Below are positions 42,120 through 51,274 of a DNA stretch of 64,000 nt, in pieces. The notes beneath the pieces were generated by a model. It ran no database searches, was not told where the DNA came from, and worked only from the letters and a program-made list of their open reading frames with translations. The DNA is from Pandoraea sp. PE-S2T-3 (GTDB lineage: Bacteria; Pseudomonadota; Gammaproteobacteria; Burkholderiales; Burkholderiaceae). Position numbers and translations under genes: made by a program. The DNA lies in contig NZ_NGUQ01000015.1 in NCBI RefSeq assembly GCF_002179965.1, positions 434,001-498,000 on the forward strand, in the 5' to 3' direction. The first letter of the stretch is position 1, and every line of letters begins with the position of its first letter.

Positions 42120-43050
42120 TTCGAGGGTCGAACAGCGGATACAGCAGGTCGACGGCCAGATTGATCACGACGTAGATCAGGGCGATCACCAGCAAACAGC
42201 CCTGCACGACCGGGTAGTCACGCGCGTAAATGCTCTCCACCAGCAGGCGCCCCATGCCGGGCAGCGTGAATACGGTTTCGATAACCGCGCCGCCTGCCAG
42301 CAAGTGGCCGACCACGAGGCCGATCACGGTGAGCGTCGGGCCGAACGCGTTGGGCAACGTGTGCCGCACCAGCACGCGGCGCTCGCTCAGGCCCTTGGCA
42401 CGGGCATGGGCGATGTACTCCAGGCGCAGCACGTCGATGCTGCTCGCGCGGATCATGCGGGTGACGACAGCGATCTCGCCCAGCGCAATGGCAATCACCG
42501 GCAGCACGAGATAGCGCAGCGAGCCCCAGCCGGCCTGCGCAAACGTCTGATAGCCGAAAGTGGGCAGCCAGTGCAGCTTCACCCCGAAGATCCAGATGAG
42601 CAAAATGCCCGACCAGAAACTCGGAATCGAGACGAGCAGCACCGTCGTCATGACGATCGCCAGATCGCTGCGGCGATTCTGCCGCCACGCCGCAAACAGC
42701 CCGGCGGGTATCGCGAAGAGGCAGGCGACGAACGTTGCGCCGAGCACGATCTTTGCCGTCACCGGAAAGGCTTCTGCGATCAGCGCGCTCACCGGACGAT
42801 GCCGGGCAATCGACATGCCCAGATCGCCGCGCAGCAGGTGTTCGATCCAGTGCAGATACTGCGCAGGCCAAGGCTCGTCGAGCCCCAGCGAGTGACGCAG
42901 ATGTGCGAGCAGCGCCGGGTCGTTCAGGTCGCCCAGCATGAGCGTGGCGGGGTCGCCCGGAATGGCGCGAATCATGCCGAACACGAGCAGCGTCACGATA
43001 AAGACCGTGGGCACGGACATTGAGATGCGCTTGAAAAGGTACGCCGGCAT
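42109..43050 (-). CDS. Oligopeptide ABC permease, DppB type
   Basis: This is a 313-residue permease with six helices. The N-terminus includes MSVPTVFIVTLLVFGMIRAI with PGDPATLMLGD, then LGLDEPWPAQYLHWIEHLLRGDLG, all family landmarks. The EAA loop is YIAHARAKGLSERRVLVRHT with LPNAFGPTL, and the C-terminus is VVINLAVDLLYPLFDPRIKH. It starts 4 bases after the binding-protein stop. It pairs with the DppC-type subunit to form the membrane channel. Confidence 0.93.
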   Translation of the reverse strand: MPAYLFKRISMSVPTVFIVTLLVFGMIRAIPGDPATLMLGDLNDPALLAHLRHSLGLDEPWPAQYLHWIEHLLRGDLGMSIARHRPVSALIAEAFPVTAKIVLGATFVACLFAIPAGLFAAWRQNRRSDLAIVMTTVLLVSIPSFWSGILLIWIFGVKLHWLPTFGYQTFAQAGWGSLRYLVLPVIAIALGEIAVVTRMIRASSIDVLRLEYIAHARAKGLSERRVLVRHTLPNAFGPTLTVIGLVVGHLLAGGAVIETVFTLPGMGRLLVESIYARDYPVVQGCLLVIALIYVVINLAVDLLYPLFDPRIKH

Positions 43051-43054
43051 GCCG

Positions 43055-44755
43055 TCAGTCCTTCGTCACGTTATAGAAGCGTTTGAGACGGATGGGCCAG
43101 CTTGTCACGCCATGCAGGCGAGAACTGACCAGCATCAGATCGGGCGAGTTGTAGAGCACGAGCATGGGCACATCGGCCAGCATGCGCTGGTGCAATTCGC
43201 CGAACACGCGCGCACGCACGCGGTCGTCGGTCTCGCCCGCGATGCTGCGCAACAGGTCCAGCGCCGCCGGGTCTTCCCACTGCACCAGCGCATTGCGCGA
43301 CTTGTCGCCTAGCACGTCGGCATACATCAACGCCGGGTCGGTGCGCGCCGTGTAGCCGAACGCCATCAGTTGGAAGCGCCCGGCGCGGTAGTCCGCCAGT
43401 TGCTTGCCCCACTCCACCACTTGCAGCTTCACATTGATGCCGGCGCGCGCGAGCAGCGATTGCAGATACACGGCCATGGTGAACATGTGCGTGTAGCGGC
43501 GATTGGTCTCGAGCGTGATCGGCTGGCCGCGATAGCCCGCTTCGTCGAGCAGGCGCTTCACCTCCGGCAGCGACTTCACGTACCCCATGCGCGTGGCCGG
43601 GCTTGCCAGCGCACTCGCGTTCGGCACGAGCGACGGGTTGTAGTCCGAGCGCCCTTCCGTCACAGCATTCGCAATGCCCGGCAAGTCGGCGGCCAGCGCA
43701 ATTGCACGGCGAATGCGCACATCGGCCAGCAATGGGTCGCGCGACTGAATCAGCAGCATGGCGGGGTCGGCACCCGGCCCGGCCACGACGTGCCATGCCG
43801 GATCTTTCGGCGGCACCATTTGCTCGGAGAGATTCATGGCGTCGATCTGGCCCGACATCAGCGCGGACATCTGCGCCGTCTCGTCCGGAATCGTAACGAA
43901 GCGCACGTCGGCATGCGCCACCTTGGCACCGGCTGCCCCGTTCGCCGGCTCCGGACGCGGCCGGTAGGCAGCAAACGGTTTGAGCAACACGTACTGTCCC
44001 GGCTGCCAGTCGGCGAACACATAAGGCCCGGTGCCGATGGGCTGCGCCCAATGACCCTCGGCATCCACGCTGTCCGGACTGAGTACCGCCAACGGGCAGC
44101 GCGGGTCGGCCATGTGATTGAGGAACAAAGCCGACGCGCGATCGAGATCGAACGTGACGGTGTAGCGATCGATGACGTGCACGCCCAGCACCTTGGCGCC
44201 CGCGTGGCCATCGTAGGCGCGACGGCAATAGAACCCGGTCGACGGGTTCATGAAGTATTCGTAGCTCCACTTCACGTCTGCCGCCGTCATCGGCTTGCCG
44301 TTGTGAAACTGCACGCCGTGGCGCAGATGAAACGTGTAGGTCTTGCCGTCGGGGGAGATGTCCCACCGGTCGGCAAGCATCGGACCGATGCTCAGGTCCG
44401 CACGCAACGCGACGAGTGACTCGACCACGTGCGCGAGGATGTTGTCCGTCGCCGTGTTGCGTAGAAGGCTGCCCGGCATCGACGTGGGCGTGTCGGAACT
44501 GACGGCAAAACGAATCTCGTGACGGGGTGCGGCAGGCTGCGATTGCGGCTGTGATTGCGCCTGCGCCGACGAAGCGCACACCAGCGCCGCTGCCAACGCG
44601 AGGCTCGCCGCAAGACCGGCGTGCCAACGCTTGCGGAGTTCGCGCCGACAAGGTGGCCGGGACATCGGAGATAACTGGGAGATCGGGGACATCGGGGACA
44701 TCGGTTTGTCGTTGTACTGAGGGGACTGTCCGGGCGAAGCGGCGCGCAGGCTCAT
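43055..44755 (-). CDS. Oligopeptide ABC periplasmic binding protein (SBP family 5)
   Basis: This is a 566-residue exported protein. Family-5 motifs are LADRWDISPDGKTYTFHLRH, GVQFHNGKPMTAADVKWSYE, GPYVFADWQPGQYVLLKPFA and VRRA-like DVRIRRAIALAADLPGIANA. The signal peptide core is WHAGLAASLALAAALVCASS. The start is uncertain. The ATG at 44755 is 23 bases after the preceding gene with a weak CAGG site. Several in-frame ATGs down to that of MSRPPCRREL would shorten a Met-Ser-Pro repeat of the leader. It binds the peptide or acyl-amino acid brought in by the DppBCDF-like proteins. Confidence 0.9.
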   Translation of the reverse strand: MSLRAASPGQSPQYNDKPMSPMSPISQLSPMSRPPCRRELRKRWHAGLAASLALAAALVCASSAQAQSQPQSQPAAPRHEIRFAVSSDTPTSMPGSLLRNTATDNILAHVVESLVALRADLSIGPMLADRWDISPDGKTYTFHLRHGVQFHNGKPMTAADVKWSYEYFMNPSTGFYCRRAYDGHAGAKVLGVHVIDRYTVTFDLDRASALFLNHMADPRCPLAVLSPDSVDAEGHWAQPIGTGPYVFADWQPGQYVLLKPFAAYRPRPEPANGAAGAKVAHADVRFVTIPDETAQMSALMSGQIDAMNLSEQMVPPKDPAWHVVAGPGADPAMLLIQSRDPLLADVRIRRAIALAADLPGIANAVTEGRSDYNPSLVPNASALASPATRMGYVKSLPEVKRLLDEAGYRGQPITLETNRRYTHMFTMAVYLQSLLARAGINVKLQVVEWGKQLADYRAGRFQLMAFGYTARTDPALMYADVLGDKSRNALVQWEDPAALDLLRSIAGETDDRVRARVFGELHQRMLADVPMLVLYNSPDLMLVSSRLHGVTSWPIRLKRFYNVTKD

Positions 44756-44778
44756 GCCTGGCGCCCCGCCGCATGCGC

Positions 44779-45900
44779 TCAGCGCAACCGATATTCGACG
44801 AATTCGCGCGATTCGTAGGGCTTGCGCGCGATCCACAGCACACCGTCGGCGGCGTCCATCAACGTGGTGCAAACCGTCGCCGCAATGCTGTCGAAGCTCA
44901 CCTTTCGCGGCACGCGCAGCACGCCTACGGGGCTGCCGAAGTCATCGGCGAGTACGCCCTTGATGACGGTCCAATCGATCTTGCCGAAGCGTTCGCGGCC
45001 GATGTTCAGGCCTGCGGTCACGCGGCGCTGGCGGTAGATGGAATCGGGGCTCTTGGCCAGACCGAGATCGCGCAGCTTGGTGCGGGCCACCGGGCACAGC
45101 CAGTGATTGGCATGCACGAGGAGGTCGTCAGTCGGCGTGAGCCAGAAAATCTCGTCCGGTGCGCATTCCAGATTCACGGCCTCACCGCGCGCATCGGCCA
45201 GCATCAGGTTATTCGACGCATAGCGGCGCGTGTTCCACAGCGCTTTCATGGCGTCGGCAAGACTGGTGGAATCGAGCATGCGACGGCGAATCAGCGAGAG
45301 CGGCGTATTGGCTTCGCTCGCGTTTACATAGTCGCGATCGGACGTCAGGAAGTTGCCGGACAGCGACAGGCCTGCGCTGTTGATGCCGTGGCGGCCAAGC
45401 GTACCGGCTTCGGTAAAGACGAGCAGATCGGGGCCGTCGTCGCGGCGCATGCGCAGCACGATCCCGGTATCGGCGCACTCGGCCCGCCAGTCCCAGTTAT
45501 GCGCATGCAACAGACGCCCGTTGGTGCTCGCCTGCGGCATGACGATCAGGCCCGTGCAGCCATCGTCGAGCGCCTTGCGCGCTTCGCCGATCTCGTCGTG
45601 CCCGTACATCATCTCGGTGCGGCAATTGATGATGACGACGTCTTCGAGCGTGACGTTCGCGCCCTCGGCGATGCCCCGCATTTCCTCCAGATACGTCGCG
45701 TCGAAGGCTTCGATGGTGGGCACCATCCGACGTGCCAATGCCTGTTGCCGTTCGCTCGACACGCCCCGGCGATCCAGTTGCGTGCGATACAGCGCCAGAC
45801 TGCGCGCCACGCGCTCGGGCACCTGACGACCGTGTGCAAGGCCCCGTTCGAACGGCGTGCCGCTCACATCGACGAGGGGAAAGGCTTCATTGGCATGCAT
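44779..45900 (-). CDS. C45-family autoproteolytic acyltransferase/hydrolase
   Basis: This is a 373-residue N-terminal-nucleophile enzyme related to acyl-CoA:6-aminopenicillanic acid acyltransferase. Features are VSGTPFERGLAHGRQVPERV at the N-terminus, LEEMRGIAEGANVTLEDVVI with NCRTEMM, and the self-cleavage/nucleophile site DDGCTGLIV at Cys115. Then come HAHNWDWRAE and INSAGLSLSGNFL. Members hydrolyse or transfer acyl groups on small amides. It is the first gene of the minus-strand import operon; no signal peptide is seen, so it acts in the cytoplasm on imported substrate. The ATG at 45900 is chosen because upstream residues are not conserved. Confidence 0.82.
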   Translation of the reverse strand: MHANEAFPLVDVSGTPFERGLAHGRQVPERVARSLALYRTQLDRRGVSSERQQALARRMVPTIEAFDATYLEEMRGIAEGANVTLEDVVIINCRTEMMYGHDEIGEARKALDDGCTGLIVMPQASTNGRLLHAHNWDWRAECADTGIVLRMRRDDGPDLLVFTEAGTLGRHGINSAGLSLSGNFLTSDRDYVNASEANTPLSLIRRRMLDSTSLADAMKALWNTRRYASNNLMLADARGEAVNLECAPDEIFWLTPTDDLLVHANHWLCPVARTKLRDLGLAKSPDSIYRQRRVTAGLNIGRERFGKIDWTVIKGVLADDFGSPVGVLRVPRKVSFDSIAATVCTTLMDAADGVLWIARKPYESREFVEYRLR

Positions 45901-46214
45901 GGCTTGGCGTATCCGGTGGTGAACGTGTGGATGAATGACACGCTGCCATCGTAGAAGGCCAAATAGACCGCGGGAAGCACGGTCCCGGTGATCGGTATCG
46001 GAAATTCCGATCACCCCTGCGCGATACCTCGAGATATCGATCGAATCGGGCACATCGAGCGGAGCCAAGACCCCCGCCGATGGCCGATGCGACGCAATCG
46101 CGGCAATTTTGATTAGGGTTTATACCAATCTCGAAGCGCCGTATCGGAAAAACCGATCGCGATTGCACCGTGCCATCAATACGTCATCGTCTGGGACGCA
46201 TCGACGCCATTCGT
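45901..46214. promoter_or_regulatory. Operon promoter region with two matching dyads
   Basis: This 314-base gap contains two copies of TATCGGAAA-N2-CCGATC, at 45996-46012 (middle TT) and 46142-46158 (middle AA), 146 bases apart. The first lies inside a larger dyad, TGATCGG...CCGATCA. Such ATCGG-N5-CCGAT dyads have the T-N11-A form used by LysR regulators. They are candidate operators for the C45/ABC operon, perhaps bound by the LysR at 35966-36895. Confidence 0.5.
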
Positions 46215-47351
46215 TCAGAACGTGTGCCGCATGCCGATGCGCACCGCCGTCGACGACGGCCCCTGCCCGGTGTAGGTCCCCTTCACGAAGGTGGGTGCCG
46301 CCCCGCCGCCGAGGAACACCGGTGCCGCGCCACCGCCCGCATACAGCCACGTGGCTTCGACGTAGACGTCGGTGCGCTTGGACAGTGCGTAGTCGGCGAG
46401 CCCCGTCACGTTCTGCCACTTCTGCACGCCCATCTTCGAATACCAGTAGCCCGCCATGAACGTCCACGCCGGGCCCCAGCGATAGATCTGATTGGCCTCA
46501 TAGGTATTCATCACGGTACTCTCGTTGCCGTTGCGAAAGCGCGTGCTGGTGAACAGCAGGCGCGTCGTATTCGGCCCATAGCGGTAGCTGCCACCCACGC
46601 CCCAACTGGCGATGTTGTCCAGCACGGCCGGCCCCGGCGGCAGATCCGGGAAAATTGTCGTCCCCGCCTGCGTGGGCGCATTGACGCCGGAGTTGTGGGT
46701 ATTGGTATAGGCCGCCCCGAGGCTGAGGCCGTCGTTCGCATACTTCGCGCCGAAGGCAAACACGCGGCCGGTCCCGGCGGAAACATCGGACGACGGCGTG
46801 GCGTACAAGCCGCCCACCGTCAGCCCTGCCCAGTTCGGCGACGTGTATTTGATAGCGTTATTGATGTGCAGCGTACCCGCCAGATGGTCGAAGTCGCCCG
46901 GGTGCCAAGAGTACTGCCCCGCCAACTGCCCCATCGTGAACTGCGTGAGGTTGTCCCAGAAGAAGTCGTACTGCTTGCCGAGCGTCAACGTGCCCAACGT
47001 GTTGTCCTGAAGCCCCAGCCACGCCTGCCGGCTGAACAGCACGCCGGACTGCACCATCGTGCCGGAGTAGAGATTGAAGCCGTTCTCGAGGGCGAAGATG
47101 ACGCGACGTCCGTCGCCCAGATCCTCGGTGCCACGCAGGCCCCAACGGTTGGCCTGAATCGCGCCGTCGTTCGCCACGAAGGTGCCATGGCCGTTCAGGT
47201 TGCTGAAGTACGTGAGGCCGGCATCGATGATCCCGTACAACTGCACCGAGCTTTGCGCCTCGACGGGAGCGGCAACGGCCAGCAAGGCCGGGGTCAACAG
47301 AACAGCGAGCAGCGAAGCGAGCGGCGTACGGCGTGCAGCAAGGCGAGTCAT
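46215..47351 (-). CDS. Trimeric Gram-negative porin (Burkholderia OpcP/Omp38 type)
   Basis: This is a 378-residue outer-membrane porin. The signal peptide (LASLLAVLLTPALLAVAAPV) ends EAQ. The mature part starts SSVQLYGIIDAGLTYFSN, has NRWGLRGTEDLGDGRRVIFA and the constriction-loop region GVLFSRQAWLGLQDNTLGTL, and ends AVRIGMRHTF with terminal Phe. All are hallmarks of betaproteobacterial porins. The ATG at 47351 has GGAG at 9 bases. It is downstream of the aromatic-type catabolic genes on the same strand and may admit their substrate. Confidence 0.92.
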   Translation of the reverse strand: MTRLAARRTPLASLLAVLLTPALLAVAAPVEAQSSVQLYGIIDAGLTYFSNLNGHGTFVANDGAIQANRWGLRGTEDLGDGRRVIFALENGFNLYSGTMVQSGVLFSRQAWLGLQDNTLGTLTLGKQYDFFWDNLTQFTMGQLAGQYSWHPGDFDHLAGTLHINNAIKYTSPNWAGLTVGGLYATPSSDVSAGTGRVFAFGAKYANDGLSLGAAYTNTHNSGVNAPTQAGTTIFPDLPPGPAVLDNIASWGVGGSYRYGPNTTRLLFTSTRFRNGNESTVMNTYEANQIYRWGPAWTFMAGYWYSKMGVQKWQNVTGLADYALSKRTDVYVEATWLYAGGGAAPVFLGGGAAPTFVKGTYTGQGPSSTAVRIGMRHTF

Positions 47352-47493
47352 GAGGTTTGTCTCCATATGTATTTTTTTAGGCAAAACGAAGCCGTCACCC
47401 TCTGGTGGGGCGAGACGGGAACAGCAGGGACTACGGAATCTTCAGAAGTCGGGGCAGGCGTCGGCTATTGCATCGGCCACCGGCCCTCGCAGG

Positions 47494-48615
47494 TCATCCG
47501 GAAAACCGGTAGACGACGGAATCGACCCGAAAGCGCACGTCGGCGTCGAGACTGTTGGTTACGACCACATAGCGCTCGCCATCGATATCGAATGTCGACG
47601 CATCGGTGCCGCCGAACGTATCGATCCATGCGAGCGCATCGAAGCCGTCGCCACGCCATTGCCACAACACCGATTGCTGGACAGGCTCGGGGGCCTTCGG
47701 TGTGCCGGTGATGAAGCGCACTTGCAACAGATAACGCGGTGCGCCGGGACGGCTGGCAGGTATCTCGCAAAGCTCGCGGCCACCCGCGCCGTCGAGCGTC
47801 TGCGTCGCGATGAATTGGACGCCGTCGAAACGGTACAGCGTTGTATGGCTGAGCAGATTGGCGTGGACGAGCCATAGCGTCTGGCCGTCGACGAAGAAAT
47901 GGAAAGCGCGTCCGCCCGGCTCATCGAAGGTTTGAAGCGTCTCGAACTGGCTGCCGTTCCAGCGAAAGATGCGCGATCCACTGACGTGATCGGCGTAAGC
48001 CACATAGTGTTTGCCGGCATGCGCGATGTGCGCCCAGTTGTAGCCCCATCGGCCACCGGTCGCCTGAAACGGTTCGAAGCGCTCGCCATTCCATGCGAAC
48101 ACGCAGGACTGATCGGGGTGCCGGGCTACCGGCCCCTCCACCGTGACGCCTTGCGCGAGGCCAAGGAAGTGCCGCCCGTCGATCTCGAAGTGACGCCACT
48201 GTTTGCCTGCGAAGACTTCGAATCGCTGGTGCTCACGCCATTCGCCATGAAGACGCTCGTACAGCACGGCATGCGTATTCAGATCGTACGGCCCGCTTCC
48301 GGTGCGAATGCCCACGCAGGCGAGGAATTCCCGCGTGCCGATAGTGAAGTGCTCGACGTCTTCGCCACCGGGCAGTGACAGGCGCTCGGCGAGTGTGAAA
48401 GCGCCCGCGCCCTCCCCCGCTTTTGCTCCAGCCTCCCAGCGGTAGAACAGTGCATCGACGTTACTGTCGCCGCCGTTCATATAGGGCACTTCGCCCGCCA
48501 CGTCCTTAGACATCTGCGCAATCGCCAGCCAGCGCTCGCCATCGCGGGTGAATGTCGCCACGGCTCTCGCAGCGCTGGTCGGCAGCGTCTGCACCGGGGT
48601 GAAATTAACGGCCAT
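47494..48615 (-). CDS. Seven-repeat EAR/EPTP beta-propeller protein
   Basis: This 373-residue cytoplasmic protein is built of about seven repeats, starting near residues 5, 73, 126, 180, 224, 268 and 325. Each repeat follows F-x-x-x-Q/A-x-L/F...G-A/G-x-x...F-x-I-D-G-x-x-Y/F-L-x-V/A-A/T-N. Examples are FEVFAGKQWRHFEIDGRHFL, FETLQTFDEPGGRAFHFFVD and IDTFGGTDASTFDIDGERYV. This is the epitempin/EAR pattern, and seven units fit a closed propeller. No signal peptide is present. Its start overlaps the MFS gene end by 11 bases, so it belongs to the catabolic operon. The function is unknown; it may be a lactonase-like enzyme or a scaffold. Confidence 0.75.
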   Translation of the reverse strand: MAVNFTPVQTLPTSAARAVATFTRDGERWLAIAQMSKDVAGEVPYMNGGDSNVDALFYRWEAGAKAGEGAGAFTLAERLSLPGGEDVEHFTIGTREFLACVGIRTGSGPYDLNTHAVLYERLHGEWREHQRFEVFAGKQWRHFEIDGRHFLGLAQGVTVEGPVARHPDQSCVFAWNGERFEPFQATGGRWGYNWAHIAHAGKHYVAYADHVSGSRIFRWNGSQFETLQTFDEPGGRAFHFFVDGQTLWLVHANLLSHTTLYRFDGVQFIATQTLDGAGGRELCEIPASRPGAPRYLLQVRFITGTPKAPEPVQQSVLWQWRGDGFDALAWIDTFGGTDASTFDIDGERYVVVTNSLDADVRFRVDSVVYRFSG

Positions 48616-49924
48616 GATTCACTTCTCCGTGCGGCACTGGTGCGCCGTAGGTATCGGGGTGTCGTTCATGCCCTTCCGCCTGAGGCGGCGTGCGCCAGCG
48701 GGCAACGCTCACGCCAAGGGCACCGATGACGGCCAGACAGGCAGCGAAAACGAAGAGTTGCGGCAACGGCATCTGGCGGGCAATCAACCAGCCACCGACG
48801 GTCGGTCCGATGATCGAGCCGAGACGCCCGATGGCCATCGTCGCGCCGACCCCGGCGGCACGCACGTCCGTCGGGAACAGACGGCTGGCAATCGCCGGAA
48901 ACGTCAGTTGCCCGCCGACCAGACACGCGCCGACCGCGAAGAGCATTCCGAACGTGGCATGCCCCACGCCGATGAGATTGCCGAGCACCACGGTCAGCAC
49001 GGCACCGCCGATGAAAGAGCACGCCACGGGCACGAACGGCCCGGCCCGCGTCACGACCGTCGAGAGCAGCAGCGCGCCGACAATCGCCCCAATGTTGAGC
49101 GTGACCGCGCCCATCGCTGCACGGTCGGGCGCTACGCCGTTCAGGTGCAACAGCGTCGGCATGAAGCTCACGAGAAAGCCCGACAGAATCATCGTCGCGA
49201 GCACACCGACCCACAGCGCCGATGCCGCGACACCACGTCCGTCGGCGAATACGCGCGGCAACATGCCACGGCGTTGCAGGACGGCCCCCGGGCGTTCGCC
49301 TTTGTGGGCACCGGCAGGCGCCGTGGCGGGCAGCACCCAGAGCACCGGAAGGATGACGAGCAGCGCAAACGCCCCGCCCATCTGGAACACGAACGGCCAG
49401 CCGAAGCGCATCATCAGCACGGCCGAAATCGCGCCGCCCACGACTGCACCCAGCGGAAAGCCGATGAACATCAGAATGACGAGTGCCGAGCGGCGGCGCA
49501 CCGGTGCGCTTTCTGCCGTGATGGCCGTCACCGGCGGAATCGCACCGCCCATACCCAGACCGCCGAGCAGGCGAAGGATCGACAATTCCGTGGCCGAGGT
49601 GGCCCACGCGCACGCCAGCGTGAATACACCGGTCATGATCAACGCGGCCACCAACGTCGGGCGGCGGCCGAAGCGGTCGGCGAGCGGCCCTGCAATGAGC
49701 GAGCCGACGACCGTGCCGATAAAGCCCGCGCCGAAGACCCGCCCCAGTGAGGCCGGGTCGATATTCAACGACTTGGACAGCAACGGCGCGACGAAGCTGA
49801 GCATCAGCGTGTCGAAGCCGTCGATCATCGAGACGGCGAAGCACACCAGCGTAATGGCGACGATCCGTCGTACGGGTAGCGCAGCAGAGACACTGGGTGT
49901 CCCCTCGTTCTGCATCAGATTCAT
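48605..49924 (-). CDS. MFS transporter, aromatic acid:H+ symporter (AAHS) type
   Basis: This is a 439-residue transporter with 12 helices. It opens with VRRIVAITLVCFAVSMIDGFDTLMLSF; the D-G-F-D of helix 1 is the AAHS signature. The loop 2-3 motif is GPLADRFGRRPTLV, and repeated Gly-rich helices follow (LRLLGGLGMGGAIPPVTAIT). AGGAGA lies at good distance from the ATG at 49924. It is in the operon with the aldolase and the PDC-hydrolase-like amidohydrolase, so it probably imports an aromatic or related carboxylic acid. Confidence 0.9.
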   Translation of the reverse strand: MNLMQNEGTPSVSAALPVRRIVAITLVCFAVSMIDGFDTLMLSFVAPLLSKSLNIDPASLGRVFGAGFIGTVVGSLIAGPLADRFGRRPTLVAALIMTGVFTLACAWATSATELSILRLLGGLGMGGAIPPVTAITAESAPVRRRSALVILMFIGFPLGAVVGGAISAVLMMRFGWPFVFQMGGAFALLVILPVLWVLPATAPAGAHKGERPGAVLQRRGMLPRVFADGRGVAASALWVGVLATMILSGFLVSFMPTLLHLNGVAPDRAAMGAVTLNIGAIVGALLLSTVVTRAGPFVPVACSFIGGAVLTVVLGNLIGVGHATFGMLFAVGACLVGGQLTFPAIASRLFPTDVRAAGVGATMAIGRLGSIIGPTVGGWLIARQMPLPQLFVFAACLAVIGALGVSVARWRTPPQAEGHERHPDTYGAPVPHGEVNHGR

Positions 49925-50095
49925 GGTTGTCTCCTGATAGGGCTATTTGATGTCGTGTTCAAACCGTCTTGAAGCGGTCCCCCGGACGATGAACGGTGCA
50001 GCGCCCCTGCTGCCCGTTTCTCGTTTGTTGCTTCATTTCCTGCTTCGTCCGTGGTTGTCTCTGCGGATCAATCAGTTCATACGTCTGTGCGTGAT

Positions 50096-51262
50096 TTAGC
50101 GAATTCGCGTCGGGTAATTCACATGCGTAAAGCCGGGGATGACCGCGCGCGACGGGTCGTTATCGCAACGGGCCAACTCGTCGACGATGTAGTCCGCCAC
50201 GCAGTTGGATAGGAGTTGCGCCGGGTCTTCCATGATGCGGCGCAGCCGTGCCGCCATGACCTTGCGGTCCTGTGCGTCGGCCAGCGGCGGCATGGCTTCG
50301 TCAGGCGACGGCGCGAACGAAAATCCGGGCGCTTCCGGAAACATCTTGCGGGCAACTTCAATGCTGGCGCGTGTGTTGTGCCACAACTCGCGGTAGCCCG
50401 CCTCAAGGGATTTAAGGTCATCCGCAGTGCCGAGATTCGCCACGGAAAAGCCCGGGGCGTGCGGCGCAACCAGCAGACGCTCCGGCGGCAGTTGTTCGCG
50501 TGAAGCCCGCCAGATGAGGTGGCACATGTTGTTCGACGACCATGTCGCCCCCGCCGTCGGACGGCCCGACCGCCCCGAGACGATGACCATGGCGCGCGTC
50601 CAGTCGATCGATTGCGCGCGCAGCCAGTTGCCGATGCGATAGACGATGTCCAGATACGCCAGACCGAAGGTCGCAAACATCACGTCGTTCATCGGCACCG
50701 GCAAGTCGCTGCCCGGCGCGGCCTCAAAGTAGTCTGCGACGAGACGGTCGAAGTCCAGCCGCGACGGGTTGGCCAGTGCTTGCGTGAGCCAGCGAATGGA
50801 AACGCCGCACGTGTAGTCGATCAGATCGACCAGCCGGGCTTCGTTGCCGCGCAGACTCTGCACCGCAACGGCGTCGCGCCAGTGCGCCAGGGTATTGGCC
50901 TCGCGCACGTGTCCGGCATGCTCGATCAGTCGCTTCGCTTCGGCGCGCCATGCGGCCGCTTCGCTGTCGCCCTGCCCTTCGTCGTCCAGTTCGCGCAAAC
51001 GGGCGAGATAGGCCAGCGCCAGCGGCAGATGCGAGACCGCCGTCAGTTCGATGAATCCCCGCGTCGACTTGCGAAAACTCTCGATCTGGGCGGGTGCGCC
51101 AGCACCCGGAAACAGCGCAATATCCGAGCCGGTCGAGACCAGCAGCGGCAGTGCCGCGTCGCGTGCCGACATCGTCTTCGCCAGCCGGTTGCCGAGACTA
51201 TTCGGGTCGGAGGTGAAGGCGTGAAACAGCCCGGCGAAGGCGGAATGAGGTTGGTAGCTCAT
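50096..51262 (-). CDS. Conserved-looking protein of unknown function (388 aa)
   Basis: I do not recognise this 388-residue protein. It has no signal peptide and no clear membrane helix. It looks mostly helical, with an N-terminal half rich in Ala/Leu/Glu, a central LDYIVYRIGNW-like stretch (AYLDIVYRIGNWLRAQ), then IVSGRSGRPTAGATWSSNNM and CHLIWRASREQLPPERLLVA. The C-terminus ends VIPGFTHVNYPTRIR. It starts 12 bases after the amidohydrolase stop, so it is in the catabolic operon. By context it may be an enzyme of that pathway; a hydrolase or transferase is possible but unproven. Confidence 0.7.
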   Translation of the reverse strand: MSYQPHSAFAGLFHAFTSDPNSLGNRLAKTMSARDAALPLLVSTGSDIALFPGAGAPAQIESFRKSTRGFIELTAVSHLPLALAYLARLRELDDEGQGDSEAAAWRAEAKRLIEHAGHVREANTLAHWRDAVAVQSLRGNEARLVDLIDYTCGVSIRWLTQALANPSRLDFDRLVADYFEAAPGSDLPVPMNDVMFATFGLAYLDIVYRIGNWLRAQSIDWTRAMVIVSGRSGRPTAGATWSSNNMCHLIWRASREQLPPERLLVAPHAPGFSVANLGTADDLKSLEAGYRELWHNTRASIEVARKMFPEAPGFSFAPSPDEAMPPLADAQDRKVMAARLRRIMEDPAQLLSNCVADYIVDELARCDNDPSRAVIPGFTHVNYPTRIR

Positions 51263-51274
51263 GAACGAACTCGA

